Shown: positions 1 through 8,234 of the stretch, in pieces
Layout of the letters: each line of letters opens with the position of its first letter
Position numbering within the stretch: position 1 is the stretch's first letter
Source: an uncultured Lachnospiraceae bacterium
Lineage (GTDB): Bacteria > Bacillota > Clostridia > Lachnospirales > Lachnospiraceae
Direction of reading: 5' to 3'
Length of the DNA: 57,375 nucleotides
Assembly: GCA_947630595.1 (NCBI GenBank)
Contig: CANRIG010000010.1
Span: 1 to 57,375, forward strand
Position numbers and translations under genes: made by a program
Notes under the pieces: model-generated
Seen by the model: the letters and a program-made list of their open reading frames with translations, nothing else
The model's database searches: none
What the model was told of the DNA's origin: nothing

Positions 1-9
1 TAAAGGCGA

Positions 10-51
10 ATCCCTGCAGGCCTTTATTTATGGGCATTGCAGGGATTTTTT
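10..51 (+). terminator. Rho-independent terminator of an upstream gene outside the window
   Basis: A 9-bp stem (ATCCCTGCA with TGCAGGGAT) around a 19-nt loop is followed by a run of six T. It would end a plus-strand transcript entering from the left edge. Confidence 0.75.
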
Positions 52-91
52 GACATCGAAACTGTAAAACTCAGGTTCAGGGCTCCTGCTG

Positions 92-100
92 TGCTATAAT
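92..100 (+). promoter_or_regulatory. Extended -10 promoter of the SH3-domain protein gene
   Basis: TGCTATAAT is a perfect extended -10 (TGnTATAAT) about 60 bp before the start codon. No good -35 lies at 16-18 bp; the TTGACA at 50-55 is too far upstream to pair with it. Confidence 0.55.
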
Positions 101-161
101 TTAAAAAATTTTAACCTATCCTACGCGGAATTTTCCGCGCATATACAGAAAGGAGAACTCA

Positions 162-1229
162 ATGAAAAAAACCTGGAAACGACTCACTGCCATTCTGCTT
201 GCAATGGCGCTCTGCTGCACCTGCGTGCCCGCGCTTCCCGCGGCCGCCGAGACATACGCCGATTTCACAAAAGGCCAGTATCTCGTTGTCACTACTCCCG
301 GCGGCGTCCGCATGCACGAAAACCCTGATACAAGCGCACAGACCCTTATGATTCTCACCTGCGGCACGCATCTGCAGGTACTGGATATCACTACGTCCGG
401 ATGGCTGCGTATAAAATGTGGCAATACGGAAGGCTGGTCGGAAGCAGTCAAGGACGGCTGGTTCGCCACTTACACGGACAAGCCAGAAGTTTATTCCTAT
501 TCCAGCACAAAGCAGGCCGTCGTGCTGGCCAATGCGCTGAACGTACACAGCGAGCCGGTGCAGCTGTCGTCGAACATCATCGACGACCTGAGCAAGGGCC
601 AGGCAGTGAACGCTACCGGCTACACCGACAACGGCTGGATTAAGGTCGAATACTACAGGGGACAAAATAAGATCGTCGGCTATGTGAGCGCATCCTGGGT
701 AGAACTGAAAGAGGAAGCGAACACCACATACACCACCCCGGAGCAGTTTACGGAAATCTACGGCTGGAGCGCAAGGGTAAAGACCTCCGTTTCCGCGCTG
801 AACGTACACGTTTCTCCGAGCACGAACGCTTCCATCATTACAACGCTCCGTTCTGGGGAAGTCGTTCCGATCCTCGCGGAATCCGCACACTGGTACCGCG
901 TGTCCTTCAATGAAGGAAACTCCATGATAACCGGCTACATCTACAAGTCTTACACGAAAATACTGGACGCGATGGAGAATCTGCGCCTGAACAAAACCTC
1001 CAAGAAGATGAGCGTCGGCAAGAAGTATCATCTGCTCATCCGCGGCAACACCGGAATGGAACTTGAGACGGCCTGGAAATCCTCAAACAAAAAGATTGCC
1101 TCCGTCAACAAGAACGGTTATGTGACCGCGAAAAAGAAAGGTACCGTAACCATCTCCTGCACGATCACGGTCGGTTCCGGTTCCACCCAGAAGAAACAGG
1201 TTCTGAAATGTACGGTCAAGGTATCGTAA
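162..1229 (+). CDS. Secreted SH3b-repeat protein with C-terminal Ig-like (Big_2) domain
   Basis: The 355-aa product starts with a classical signal peptide (Lys/Arg n-region, hydrophobic core, likely AAA|ET cleavage near residue 29). It has three bacterial SH3-like repeats at about residues 38-100, 120-185 and 205-270, recognisable by the recurring LNVHSEP / LNVHVSP and GYV/GYI patterns. A C-terminal Ig-like fold of the Big_2 type follows (K-S-S-N-K-K-I-A-S-V-N-K-N-G-Y-V pattern, about 275-355). SH3b domains of this kind usually bind peptidoglycan, so a surface or cell-wall role is inferred. No catalytic domain and no LPXTG sorting motif are present. AAAGGAGAA lies at good distance before ATG. 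It is monocistronic, with its own promoter and terminator. Confidence 0.85.
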   Translation: MKKTWKRLTAILLAMALCCTCVPALPAAAETYADFTKGQYLVVTTPGGVRMHENPDTSAQTLMILTCGTHLQVLDITTSGWLRIKCGNTEGWSEAVKDGWFATYTDKPEVYSYSSTKQAVVLANALNVHSEPVQLSSNIIDDLSKGQAVNATGYTDNGWIKVEYYRGQNKIVGYVSASWVELKEEANTTYTTPEQFTEIYGWSARVKTSVSALNVHVSPSTNASIITTLRSGEVVPILAESAHWYRVSFNEGNSMITGYIYKSYTKILDAMENLRLNKTSKKMSVGKKYHLLIRGNTGMELETAWKSSNKKIASVNKNGYVTAKKKGTVTISCTITVGSGSTQKKQVLKCTVKVS

Positions 1230-1271
1230 AACCATTTGCAAAGGGTTAATGTTTAGTTAGCAAAACCGGAA

Positions 1272-1297
1272 AGGGCGGCCCGAAGGCCGCCTTTTCT
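1272..1297 (+). terminator. Rho-independent terminator after the SH3 protein gene
   Basis: GGCGGCC-CGAA-GGCCGCC (7-bp GC stem, tetraloop) is followed by TTTTCTTT, 45 bp after the stop codon. Confidence 0.9.
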
Positions 1298-1365
1298 TTC
1301 TGTCTGCATTAAAGCATAGCTTTCAAATCGGATTATAACACCATCTCTATCCATTCAAAAAACGA

Positions 1366-1782
1366 TTAGTTTCCCCTGATGATCCTGTTCGATACATATT
1401 CATTGATTGTCCCGTATATAAAATCTGCATATTGAAGCTGTTCTTTCGTCTCTGCTTTACTCGCTATAAACATATCATCATAATCCGACGCATTTCGAAT
1501 CATAAACGCCGAACCTATCATTTTTGACATTTCAGCCGGAAATATATTTTCTTTCACATATTTTCTTCTAAATTCGGCAATCACTCCACTATGTTTACTG
1601 GAGTCAAAATTATCAAATGCGAGAACCGCCCTCAGCGCATGGAAAATCGCATAATATGCCCGATTATTCGCAATGCGGTAATTTCCATTTTCAAAAAGCT
1701 GATGGGCGACATCCAGATCCTCTTTTGCACGCTCTATTCTGTATTTCGCATAGCTTCTCTGAAGCTCGTCCATTTCAGGCAT
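1366..1782 (-). CDS. HEPN domain protein (UPF0332-like), putative toxin RNase
   Basis: This is a small all-alpha HEPN protein of 138 aa. It carries the core pattern ANNRAYYAIFHALRAVL, then SKHSGVI, and near the C-terminus RNASDYDD, which sits where the HEPN Arg-polar motif is expected. HEPN proteins encoded beside a minimal nucleotidyltransferase are typically RNases silenced by the partner through AMPylation (family knowledge). I chose ATG at 1782 because AGGGAGGGG lies 7 nt upstream; a start at 1806 would add 8 residues without a ribosome site. The gene overlaps the 3' end of the MNT gene by 8 nt, so the two are translationally coupled. Base composition is clearly more AT-rich than the genes from 4.3 kb on, which suggests acquisition. 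Confidence 0.8.
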   Translation of the reverse strand: MPEMDELQRSYAKYRIERAKEDLDVAHQLFENGNYRIANNRAYYAIFHALRAVLAFDNFDSSKHSGVIAEFRRKYVKENIFPAEMSKMIGSAFMIRNASDYDDMFIASKAETKEQLQYADFIYGTINEYVSNRIIRGN

Positions 1783-2110
1783 ACCGAATCCCCTCCCTTT
1801 GTACATTCTGATAAAATTTGGAAACAGGAAGATAGTCCTGATATACCTGATAGCTCTGAATTACCGGAGCCAGTACCACATCGTAATCCCAGTCCAATTT
1901 ATCTGAAATATCCAATATTTTTCTGCGTTCTCCATTCACTTTGTCCTGCGGAATATCTAATAACACCATAATATCAATATCACTGTCCGGAGCAAAATCT
2001 CCGCGGGCACAAGACCCGTACAGGATAACTGTACGAAGCACCTGTCCATACAATTTTTTCGTTTCTGATGAAAAACGCTCCATAATCTCTCTGATCTTTT
2101 TTTCTGTCAT
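1775..2110 (-). CDS. Minimal nucleotidyltransferase (MNT), putative antitoxin
   Basis: The 111-aa Pol-beta-superfamily nucleotidyltransferase has the signature GSCARGDFAPDSDIDIMVL (GSxxxG, then SDxD metal ligands) at about residues 32-50. In HEPN-MNT modules the MNT partner AMPylates the HEPN toxin and neutralises it. It is the first gene of the pair, preceded by GAGGGGCAG-ATG, and its TGA lies inside the HEPN start region. A promoter and a perfect inverted repeat lie directly upstream, as expected for an autoregulated toxin-antitoxin operon. A housekeeping nucleotidyltransferase role cannot be excluded, but the coupled HEPN partner makes the TA reading the best one. Confidence 0.85.
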   Translation of the reverse strand: MTEKKIREIMERFSSETKKLYGQVLRTVILYGSCARGDFAPDSDIDIMVLLDIPQDKVNGERRKILDISDKLDWDYDVVLAPVIQSYQVYQDYLPVSKFYQNVQREGIRYA

Positions 2111-2183
2111 CTGCCCCTCACTTCCTAATCTTTATATCGCACATTTCGGAAGAATCTGCATGAATCGAAGAATCACGACTTCT

Positions 2184-2230
2184 GATATAATTTTTTCTGA
2201 TAATTATATCAAAAATGTGTGAAAAGTAAA
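2184..2230 (-). promoter_or_regulatory. Promoter and likely operator of the HEPN-MNT operon
   Basis: On the minus strand TTTACT (2225-2230) and TGATATAAT (extended -10, hexamer 2203-2208) are separated by 16 bp. A perfect 9-bp inverted repeat, GATATAATT with AATTATATC (2184-2210), overlaps the -10. An autoregulatory operator is inferred. The rest of the gap from 2231 to 2358 shows nothing I can assign. Confidence 0.6.
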
Positions 2231-2358
2231 CACTAATATCAATTCTCTATCTCGTATACAAACTGTATCATCCATATGAGCCTGTTCGTTTCTAAAAAGG
2301 CTTACAGACTCACACCATAATATTGCATTCTCTAAATATGGGAATTATCATTATGTAT

Positions 2359-2844
2359 TCATCTCTTACGTCTTCTTTTCATGCTGACATTTTCTTCCCG
2401 ATATGCTGATAAATGCTCATCCACGCTCCAAATCATAATCGTCCCAATAGCCGGTTTTTCATTTCGATACTTTTCATATGCATAGATAATTGTCATATCA
2501 CCTATTCCAATACGGCTTTGAGTAAATTCATTTAAATGTTCGGCAACATATTTGATTTCCTCTTTATCCAATCCATTGCCGTACAAGGTCCACGGTGCTT
2601 CCCCTTCTGCAGTTTTTTCCAAAAATTCTTTAAACTTCATCGTAATAGTACGCCGCACATTGCCGTCGGAAATCTGCGCAATATGATTCCCGGTTTCAAT
2701 AATTGTAGCAGCCGGCATAATCAGCGTCTCATTATTCTTCAAAACCTCTGCCCATTCCTGTTTCACCTTTTCCTTCCTGTCGCATCTTCCGGGTACTTCC
2801 AATAAGTTCAGCATTATGGAGGTATCAATAAATCTTACATTCAT
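2359..2844 (-). CDS. PIN-like ribonuclease domain protein, partner of AAA ATPase
   Basis: The 161-aa protein has the layout of a PIN nuclease: an N-terminal strand with Asp7 (FIDTS), Glu50 (IIETGN), Asp116 (GIGDMTII) and Asp142 (WSVDEHL), the four acidic positions expected of the metal site. The C-terminus is strongly basic (KRRRKR). It starts 3 bp after the stop of the upstream ATPase gene, so the two are co-transcribed. PIN domains cleave RNA, often as toxins. No VapB-type antitoxin is adjacent, so the ATPase is the likely controller (inference). Assignment rests on motif spacing only. Codon use is AT-rich like its neighbours. Confidence 0.65.
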   Translation of the reverse strand: MNVRFIDTSIMLNLLEVPGRCDRKEKVKQEWAEVLKNNETLIMPAATIIETGNHIAQISDGNVRRTITMKFKEFLEKTAEGEAPWTLYGNGLDKEEIKYVAEHLNEFTQSRIGIGDMTIIYAYEKYRNEKPAIGTIMIWSVDEHLSAYREENVSMKRRRKR

Positions 2845-2847
2845 ACT

Positions 2848-4119
2848 TTACACCCCCAGCCATGAATAATCCTTTTCCTGTTTTTCTCCTTTTATTGTAT
2901 CCGTAAGACGGTTATCAATCATCGCATTGCCCAAGCCCCCTGCTGCAAGAATCGCCGAAAAATCATTCATATCGACGAATGAAATAAACTTGCTTGTGCC
3001 CTTTTCACGCTCACGGTAAACAACAGACACTCCGATTAGCTGGTCTTTCGTATATTGATTCATCAACATCGCATTATGTGTTGTAACCATAAGATCAATA
3101 TTCCTGTCCTGCCCAATTCGGGAGAGATTGTTCATGAGTTTCTGTACTCTGCCCGGATGAATTCCATTATCGGCTTCTTCTATCACAATCAGGCTGCCGG
3201 GAGCGCTTACTAAAACCGCCGTAATCATTGCAATACAGCGCAGCGTTCCATCAGAAAGCTTTCTCGCATCCACTAATTCCGTGGAATTAATATATTTTTC
3301 TTTTAATGCAAATATAGTATCGCCAATTTTTGTTTCGATAAATTCAATATCAGTAACCTCATTTTCAGGCAAGTCACAAATTGCTTCCAGCAGCTGCTGT
3401 TTGTTTTTCCTGTCTTTACACATATGCAGCATAACAGACGACAGATTGTCGCAATTTACTCTCAAGTCAAAGTCAGATATCCTGGTATAATCACGCATAT
3501 TCTGAGTAACAGGTTCCAATATAATAATATTCTTGAGTGCATCCATAACCGTCTGAATATACGGAACAACGGACTTCTGTTCTTCCGCGCCGCGCGGAAG
3601 CTTCGCCAGCATCTGAGGAAGTACGGCAGATGTCCTTATACAAATGATATCCTGATTGCTGCCTTTTTTGCCATTGCTGTATTCAACTTTTATCTCTTCT
3701 CCGTCCGTCTTCGCCGCTTTGCTCCTGAAAACCTTATTGGTTCTTGGAGTCAACTTATCTGCCGGCATTTTATATAAAGACTCCTCATCTACGTATACAT
3801 GATTGTTGACTCCAATTTTAATTTCATAGAGCAAATCCGTATCCTCATCAAAGGAAACCAGACATCCCAGTTTAAAAGCATTCGTTCTAAATCTTGGACA
3901 GCCTTTGCTCCCTCCGCGCACTGTCCCATGTATACTTTTGGTGCCATCCAAAACAGTACTTAACTCCACACCGGTAACCGCCTCGGAAAGAATTTTGATT
4001 CCTTCTATAGCGTTGCTTTTCCCAGACGCATTCGTACCAATCAATGTGGTAAAGCTCTCTATATTCAATTCCGCTTTTTCAAAGCTCTTAAAATTGTCAA
4101 ACGTAAAACACTTAATCAA
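2848..4119 (-). CDS. AAA15/OLD-like ATPase (ABC-type ATP-binding), putative defence regulator
   Basis: This 423-aa SMC/RecF-like ATPase has Walker A GTNASGKS (residues 28-35), a signature-like segment KLSDGTLRCIAM, Walker B LIVIEEADNGIHPG (about 310) and an H-loop LMVTTHNAM (about 345). This is the AAA_15/AAA_21 type found in OLD, Septu PtuA and PARIS AriA proteins. No TOPRIM nuclease domain follows, so the nuclease activity may come from the adjacent PIN protein. The start is TTG at 4119 with AAAGGGGTG 8 nt upstream. The gene sits directly downstream of spoIVB in an AT-rich patch. The gap at 4120-4282 holds AT-rich sequence with no clear gene. Confidence 0.75.
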   Translation of the reverse strand: MIKCFTFDNFKSFEKAELNIESFTTLIGTNASGKSNAIEGIKILSEAVTGVELSTVLDGTKSIHGTVRGGSKGCPRFRTNAFKLGCLVSFDEDTDLLYEIKIGVNNHVYVDEESLYKMPADKLTPRTNKVFRSKAAKTDGEEIKVEYSNGKKGSNQDIICIRTSAVLPQMLAKLPRGAEEQKSVVPYIQTVMDALKNIIILEPVTQNMRDYTRISDFDLRVNCDNLSSVMLHMCKDRKNKQQLLEAICDLPENEVTDIEFIETKIGDTIFALKEKYINSTELVDARKLSDGTLRCIAMITAVLVSAPGSLIVIEEADNGIHPGRVQKLMNNLSRIGQDRNIDLMVTTHNAMLMNQYTKDQLIGVSVVYREREKGTSKFISFVDMNDFSAILAAGGLGNAMIDNRLTDTIKGEKQEKDYSWLGV

Positions 4120-4282
4120 TTATGCCACACCCCTTTACGCATCTTCCCAATCCAGAGTATTTTGATACATGCATCCAGGCCCGGATTCTTTTGTCAGAAT
4201 AAATTCTAATCGTATTATAACAAAGTCAAATAAAATATAAAACCCTTTTGATTTATAAACCACATAAATATATTTCCTCCTC

Positions 4283-5590
4283 TCACTGCCCCAGCATACT
4301 CTCCACAAAAATCCCGTACCCTTTCTTCGCGTCCTGCACGAACACGTGCGTAACCGCGCCCACAAGCCTGCCGTTCTGGAGAATCGGGCTGCCTGACATG
4401 CCCTGCACAATGCCGCCTGTCAGCTCCAGAAGCTCCTCGTCGGTCACCTCCAACACCATGCCTTTATTGACGTCCTTTCCGTTCAGGCGGAGTTCCCGAA
4501 TCTCCACGTCATACTCGCGGCGCTCCCCGTCCACCGAACACAGGATAGTGGCCGGACCGGCGGTCACTTCCTGCTTGTGCGCCACCTCATATTTCGTCAT
4601 GTCCTGCACGGCGGCAGGGAAACCGATCATGGCGCCGAAAATTCCGTTTTTCCGGTTGGCACTGATCTCTCCGATCTTGTATCCCTCATTATAATGAATG
4701 ATACCGGACAGCTCTCCCGGAATGCCCTGCGTGCCCTTGACAATGGAGAGCACCTCGGCCTGATAAAGCGTGCCGCCGCTGACATCAAGAATCTCGCCCG
4801 TGTCAATGTCGCTGATTCCATGGCCAAGCGCTCCGAAATTTCCATTTTCATCGATATAAGTGAGGGTGCCGATTCCCTGCGTATCGTTGCGCACCCAGAC
4901 TCCCGCCTTGTATGTTCCGTTTTCATCCCGCACCGGGTGCAGGCGCAGACTGATCTGTTCGCCGGAGCGGTCTACGTCCAGCACCACATCGCTTCCGTCC
5001 GAGGCGTCGATGCACTGAATCAGTTCCTCTTTTGTATGCACTTTCTCTCCGTTCACCGCTTGAATGTAATCGCCTGACTTTACAATATTCTCCGCCGGAC
5101 AGCAGACCTCGCCGTCCTGCGCCGTGACCTCGCCGGTCTCCACCACAAACACGCCGTTTGTCTCCAGATAAATGCCGATTGGCGTTCCGCCCACGTAAAC
5201 GGCCTCCCGCGGCACTACATCGACCGTCACCGTTTTGAGCGGAATATGTCCGAACAAACTGTAGGCAACCATCGTTTTCGATGAACTCATACCCGTCAAA
5301 CTTTCGACAGCGGTTTCCTGCATTCTCCCGGTATCTGTATCATGACCATCATCTATATCCTGCGGCTTCCCGGAAACGGCTGCCTCCGAGCGCTCATCCC
5401 CAACCGCCCGCGCCTGAATCCAGCCGGCCGGGATATTGGGAAAGAGGACGGGCAGCTCCCCCTCCTGCGACACCCGGACGGTATCCGGAATCTGGTTTCT
5501 GAGCGCCTCCAGTGCGCAGTATCCCAGCCCGGTTATGCCCAGAGCCAGCAAAAAGCACACAATTCTTCTGTATTTTCGCCTTGCATTCAT
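4283..5590 (-). CDS. spoIVB: SpoIVB sporulation peptidase (S55 family)
   Basis: SpoIVB is a forespore-secreted serine protease that cleaves SpoIVFA and so triggers sigma-K processing. The 435-aa product has an N-terminal membrane anchor (IVCFLLALGITGLGY), a PDZ domain (about 150-220) and the C-terminal S55 peptidase domain. The domain includes GALGHGISDIDTG with the expected His, and GMSGSPIL near residue 400 with the nucleophile Ser. Start ATG 5590 follows GAGGTG by 6 nt; GTG at 5599 is an alternative. It lies downstream of recN as in most Clostridia. The usual next gene, spo0A, is absent and an ATPase gene follows instead. Confidence 0.93.
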   Translation of the reverse strand: MNARRKYRRIVCFLLALGITGLGYCALEALRNQIPDTVRVSQEGELPVLFPNIPAGWIQARAVGDERSEAAVSGKPQDIDDGHDTDTGRMQETAVESLTGMSSSKTMVAYSLFGHIPLKTVTVDVVPREAVYVGGTPIGIYLETNGVFVVETGEVTAQDGEVCCPAENIVKSGDYIQAVNGEKVHTKEELIQCIDASDGSDVVLDVDRSGEQISLRLHPVRDENGTYKAGVWVRNDTQGIGTLTYIDENGNFGALGHGISDIDTGEILDVSGGTLYQAEVLSIVKGTQGIPGELSGIIHYNEGYKIGEISANRKNGIFGAMIGFPAAVQDMTKYEVAHKQEVTAGPATILCSVDGERREYDVEIRELRLNGKDVNKGMVLEVTDEELLELTGGIVQGMSGSPILQNGRLVGAVTHVFVQDAKKGYGIFVESMLGQ

Positions 5591-5640
5591 CTTCCGCACC
5601 TCGGTTCTTTCCTGACATTTCTAAATCTGCATTCCTATAA

Positions 5641-5891
5641 AATTCCCCGGATTGCTGTACATTCCTATAGGAAAACCGGGACATCAAACTCCCCGAATTA
5701 CCATACATTCCTATATTGGATTCCTGTACAGAAACCAGTTCTTCAAATTCCCCGGATTGCTGTACATTTCTATAGGAAAACCGGGACTTCAAACTTCCCG
5801 GATTACCATACATTCCTATATTGGATTCCTGTACAGAAACCAGTTCTTCAAGCTCCCCGGATTACCCGTACATTCTACGGAAACCGGACTT
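5641..5891. repeat. 105-bp tandem repeat (2.4 copies) in the recN-spoIVB gap
   Basis: Copies begin at 5641, 5746 and (partial) 5851, exactly 105 bp apart. Each is itself two related subunits of about 47 and 58 bp that share a TTCC/TTCT-TATAGGAAT core. On the spoIVB-sense strand the subunits contain TTCCTATAGGAA (perfect palindrome) and TTTCTGTACAGGAA (palindrome with one T-G pair). Because 105 is divisible by three, open frames run through both strands; I do not treat them as genes. Confidence 0.9.
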
Positions 5892-5910
5892 TCGCCGTAA
5901 ATTTCGCCAC

Positions 5911-5949
5911 AAAAAAATGTGCAGAGCACTGTCATTTCAGTCTCTGCAC
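5911..5949 (-). terminator. Rho-independent terminator after recN
   Basis: An 8-bp stem GTGCAGAG with CTCTGCAC is followed on the minus strand by seven T. It lies 30 bp past the recN stop and separates recN from the spoIVB leader. Confidence 0.88.
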
Positions 5950-5979
5950 TCAGTATGCGGAATAAGCTGCCGTTCCACA

Positions 5980-7662
5980 CTAGTATTTTTTTGTATTTTT
6001 TGCCAGTTCTTTCATTTCACGCGCGCTTCGCACCACCGTCTCGGTGATCTGCGCGCCGCCCAGGATGCGTGCCAGCTCTGAGACGCTCTCCGCCTCGTCC
6101 AGGAGGCGGATGCCGGTCACCGTCCGGCCGTCCCTGGTCTGCTTTTCAATCATATAGTGCCGGTCTGCCATCGACGCAATCTGCGCCAGGTGTGTAATGC
6201 ACAAAACCTGGCGGCTGCGGGCGATGACCGCCATTTTTTCGGATACCTTCTGCGCCGTGCGTCCGCTGATGCCGGTGTCAATTTCATCGAAAATCAGCGT
6301 CTCCACCGCGTCCTGATCCGCCATCACGGTCCGGATCGCCAGCATAATCCGCGAAAGCTCGCCTCCGGAAGCGACGCTGCCCAGCGGCCGCGGCGGTATT
6401 CCGGGATTGGTCGAAATCAGGAAGCAGACGGCATCCCTGCCGTTTTCCCCCGGTTCTTCCAGTTCCTGAAAGGCAATCTCAAAACGCACATCAAGGAAAT
6501 TCAGATCCAGCAGCGCGTCCCGGATCCTGACCGCCAGCTTTTTGGCGCAGTCTTTGCGGATGGTGGAAATCTCATCCGCCTCCTTCGCGAGCGCCGCCCT
6601 GCATGCTTCATATTCTCTGCGGATACGCGCACGGTATTCGTCGTAATGGACGAGGATTTCCATGCGGCCGGCCTTCTCGCGCGCCGCTTCCAGAATCTGC
6701 TCGATCGAATTTCCATATTTTGTTTTCAGGCGGTTGATCAGATCCAGCCGCTCCTCGATCTCCCGCAGGCGCTGCTCGTCGAATGCAAATTCGTCCATAT
6801 AGTCCGAGAGCCCGCGGTTGAAATCGTTCAGCAGGGATTCGGCGTCCGCCAGCAGAGCTTCCAGTTCCTGCAGCGGAGCGTCATAGGAACTGACCGCGCC
6901 CAGGGAGCGCATTGCCCGGCCGATCGCGTCGCCGGCCCCGGAATAGCCTCCGGCTCCGGTCAGCCCGGCCGTCTCAGAGAGCGCTTCCACAATCTTCTGC
7001 CCGTTCACCATTCGCCGGTACTCCGTCTCCAGCTCCTCATCCTCGCCCTGCCGCAGCGCGGCGGATTCGATTTCGTTGAGCTCGTACTTCAGGAAATCCA
7101 GCTCCTTGGCGCACTCGCGCTCCCCGGCATCGGCCTCCTGCCACTGTTTCCTGGCCTCCTGAAACGCCCGGTAAAGTTCGCGGCAGCGCTGCAGCCGTCC
7201 GCCGAGCTGTGCGGCTGCAAACTCATCAAGAATCAATAAGTGATTTTTAGGATAGAGCAGGGACTGATGCTCATGCTGCCCGTGAATGTCGATCAGCTCC
7301 TCCGCAAGCTCCCGCACGAAAGAAACCGGAACCGTCTCCCCGTTTACCTTGCTGACGCTACGGCCGCCCCGGTATTTTCTGGCAATCACGACCGTTCCGT
7401 CCTCAAAGGGAATATCCTGCTCCTCCAGACGGCTGCGGACCGTCTGACTGTCCGTCGAGAACAGCAGCTCCACGAGCGCATAATCGGCGTTCTCCGGCAC
7501 ATAGTCGCGAAAGCTGCCCGTGCCGAGCGCGATGCTGACTGAGCCGAGCACGATGGACTTTCCGGCCCCGGTCTCACCGGTCATGATGTTGAGTCCCGGG
7601 CCGAATTCCACCTCCGCTTCCTCAATCAGCGCCATATTTTTCACATGAATGCTCTCCAACAT
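5980..7662 (-). CDS. recN: DNA repair ATPase RecN
   Basis: RecN is an SMC-like ATPase acting in double-strand break repair. The 560-aa product matches the family length. It has Walker A GETGAGKS (residues 29-36), a long central coiled-coil region (about 150-370), an ABC signature (VASGGELSRIMLAI) and Walker B TLIFDEIDTGISG, then CITHLAQIA with the switch His. It lies between argR and spoIVB, the standard clostridial order, and has its own terminator. Codon use matches the housekeeping run. No defect is seen. Confidence 0.96.
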   Translation of the reverse strand: MLESIHVKNMALIEEAEVEFGPGLNIMTGETGAGKSIVLGSVSIALGTGSFRDYVPENADYALVELLFSTDSQTVRSRLEEQDIPFEDGTVVIARKYRGGRSVSKVNGETVPVSFVRELAEELIDIHGQHEHQSLLYPKNHLLILDEFAAAQLGGRLQRCRELYRAFQEARKQWQEADAGERECAKELDFLKYELNEIESAALRQGEDEELETEYRRMVNGQKIVEALSETAGLTGAGGYSGAGDAIGRAMRSLGAVSSYDAPLQELEALLADAESLLNDFNRGLSDYMDEFAFDEQRLREIEERLDLINRLKTKYGNSIEQILEAAREKAGRMEILVHYDEYRARIRREYEACRAALAKEADEISTIRKDCAKKLAVRIRDALLDLNFLDVRFEIAFQELEEPGENGRDAVCFLISTNPGIPPRPLGSVASGGELSRIMLAIRTVMADQDAVETLIFDEIDTGISGRTAQKVSEKMAVIARSRQVLCITHLAQIASMADRHYMIEKQTRDGRTVTGIRLLDEAESVSELARILGGAQITETVVRSAREMKELAKNTKKY

Positions 7663-7697
7663 TGCTCTTTCCCTGCACCTTCCGAACCTTTTCCGTT

Positions 7698-7780
7698 ATC
7701 TTATGTTTTTCCGGCATCTGATGATTTTATTATCTGATACTTTTCTGCCATCCGATGTTTTTCTTCCATTATTTTCCCAC
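7698..7780. repeat. 18-bp tandem repeat downstream of argR
   Basis: Units like ATCTGATGTTTTTCTGCC start at 7698, 7716, 7732, 7750 and 7768 (spacing 18, 16, 18, 18). The last unit overlaps the argR stop codon. The whole recN-argR gap is made of this array. Confidence 0.7.
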
Positions 7781-8221
7781 GATCTTGTGTATTTTCTCCA
7801 TCATGTTCAGCGTATCCTCCACACTGCGGACGGCACACATGATCGTGTCGTCCCCGGCGATACATCCTGCCACCTCGCCCCAGTGCATCGCGTCGATTGC
7901 TGCGGCCACCGCCATCGCCATCCCGGCCACTGTTTTCACCACCAGAATGTTCTGAGCCATGTCCATCGATACGTAACCATCCTTCAGGACCCGCAGGTAC
8001 TTTTCATTCAGGCCTGCGCTCTGGTTCTGCATCAGCGTGTATTTCTGCCGTCCCTCTCCGGTCGACATCTTCGTCAGCTTGAGCTCACGGATGTCGCGGG
8101 AAATCGTGGCCTGAGTCACATGATAGCCCTCTTTGTTCAGATACTCCGCCAGCTCCTCCTGTGTCTCAATGTTGTATTTCCCTATGAGGTCAACAATTTT
8201 CGCGTGCCTTCTAATTTTCAT
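7769..8221 (-). CDS. argR: Arginine repressor ArgR
   Basis: The 150-aa regulator has an N-terminal winged-helix DNA-binding domain (VTQATISRDIRELKL at about 34-48) and a C-terminal hexamerisation/arginine-binding domain (AGCIAGDDTIMCAVRS, with the GDDT ligand loop). ArgR represses arginine biosynthesis and activates catabolism. In Clostridia it lies between nadK and recN, as here. The start ATG 8221 follows AAAGGATTAGAT. The stop codon lies in the last unit of an 18-bp repeat array. Confidence 0.96.
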   Translation of the reverse strand: MKIRRHAKIVDLIGKYNIETQEELAEYLNKEGYHVTQATISRDIRELKLTKMSTGEGRQKYTLMQNQSAGLNEKYLRVLKDGYVSMDMAQNILVVKTVAGMAMAVAAAIDAMHWGEVAGCIAGDDTIMCAVRSVEDTLNMMEKIHKIVGK

Positions 8222-8234
8222 ATCTAATCCTTTC

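Noticed and set aside
50-100. TTGACA at 50-55 as the -35 of the first gene
   Set aside because: The distance to TATAAT at 95-100 is 39 bp, far from 16-18.
2320-2350. Shared element CATTCTCT-AATATG near 2331 and 54222
   Set aside because: Only a short AT-rich match; too little to call a repeat family.
4135-4410. 91-aa gene after spoIVB
   Set aside because: It overlaps the conserved SpoIVB C-terminus in another frame, and its sequence is not protein-like.
5394-5900. Repetitive proteins on both strands in the recN-spoIVB gap
   Set aside because: The 105-bp period is a multiple of three, which keeps frames open by chance; no start signals and overlap with spoIVB.
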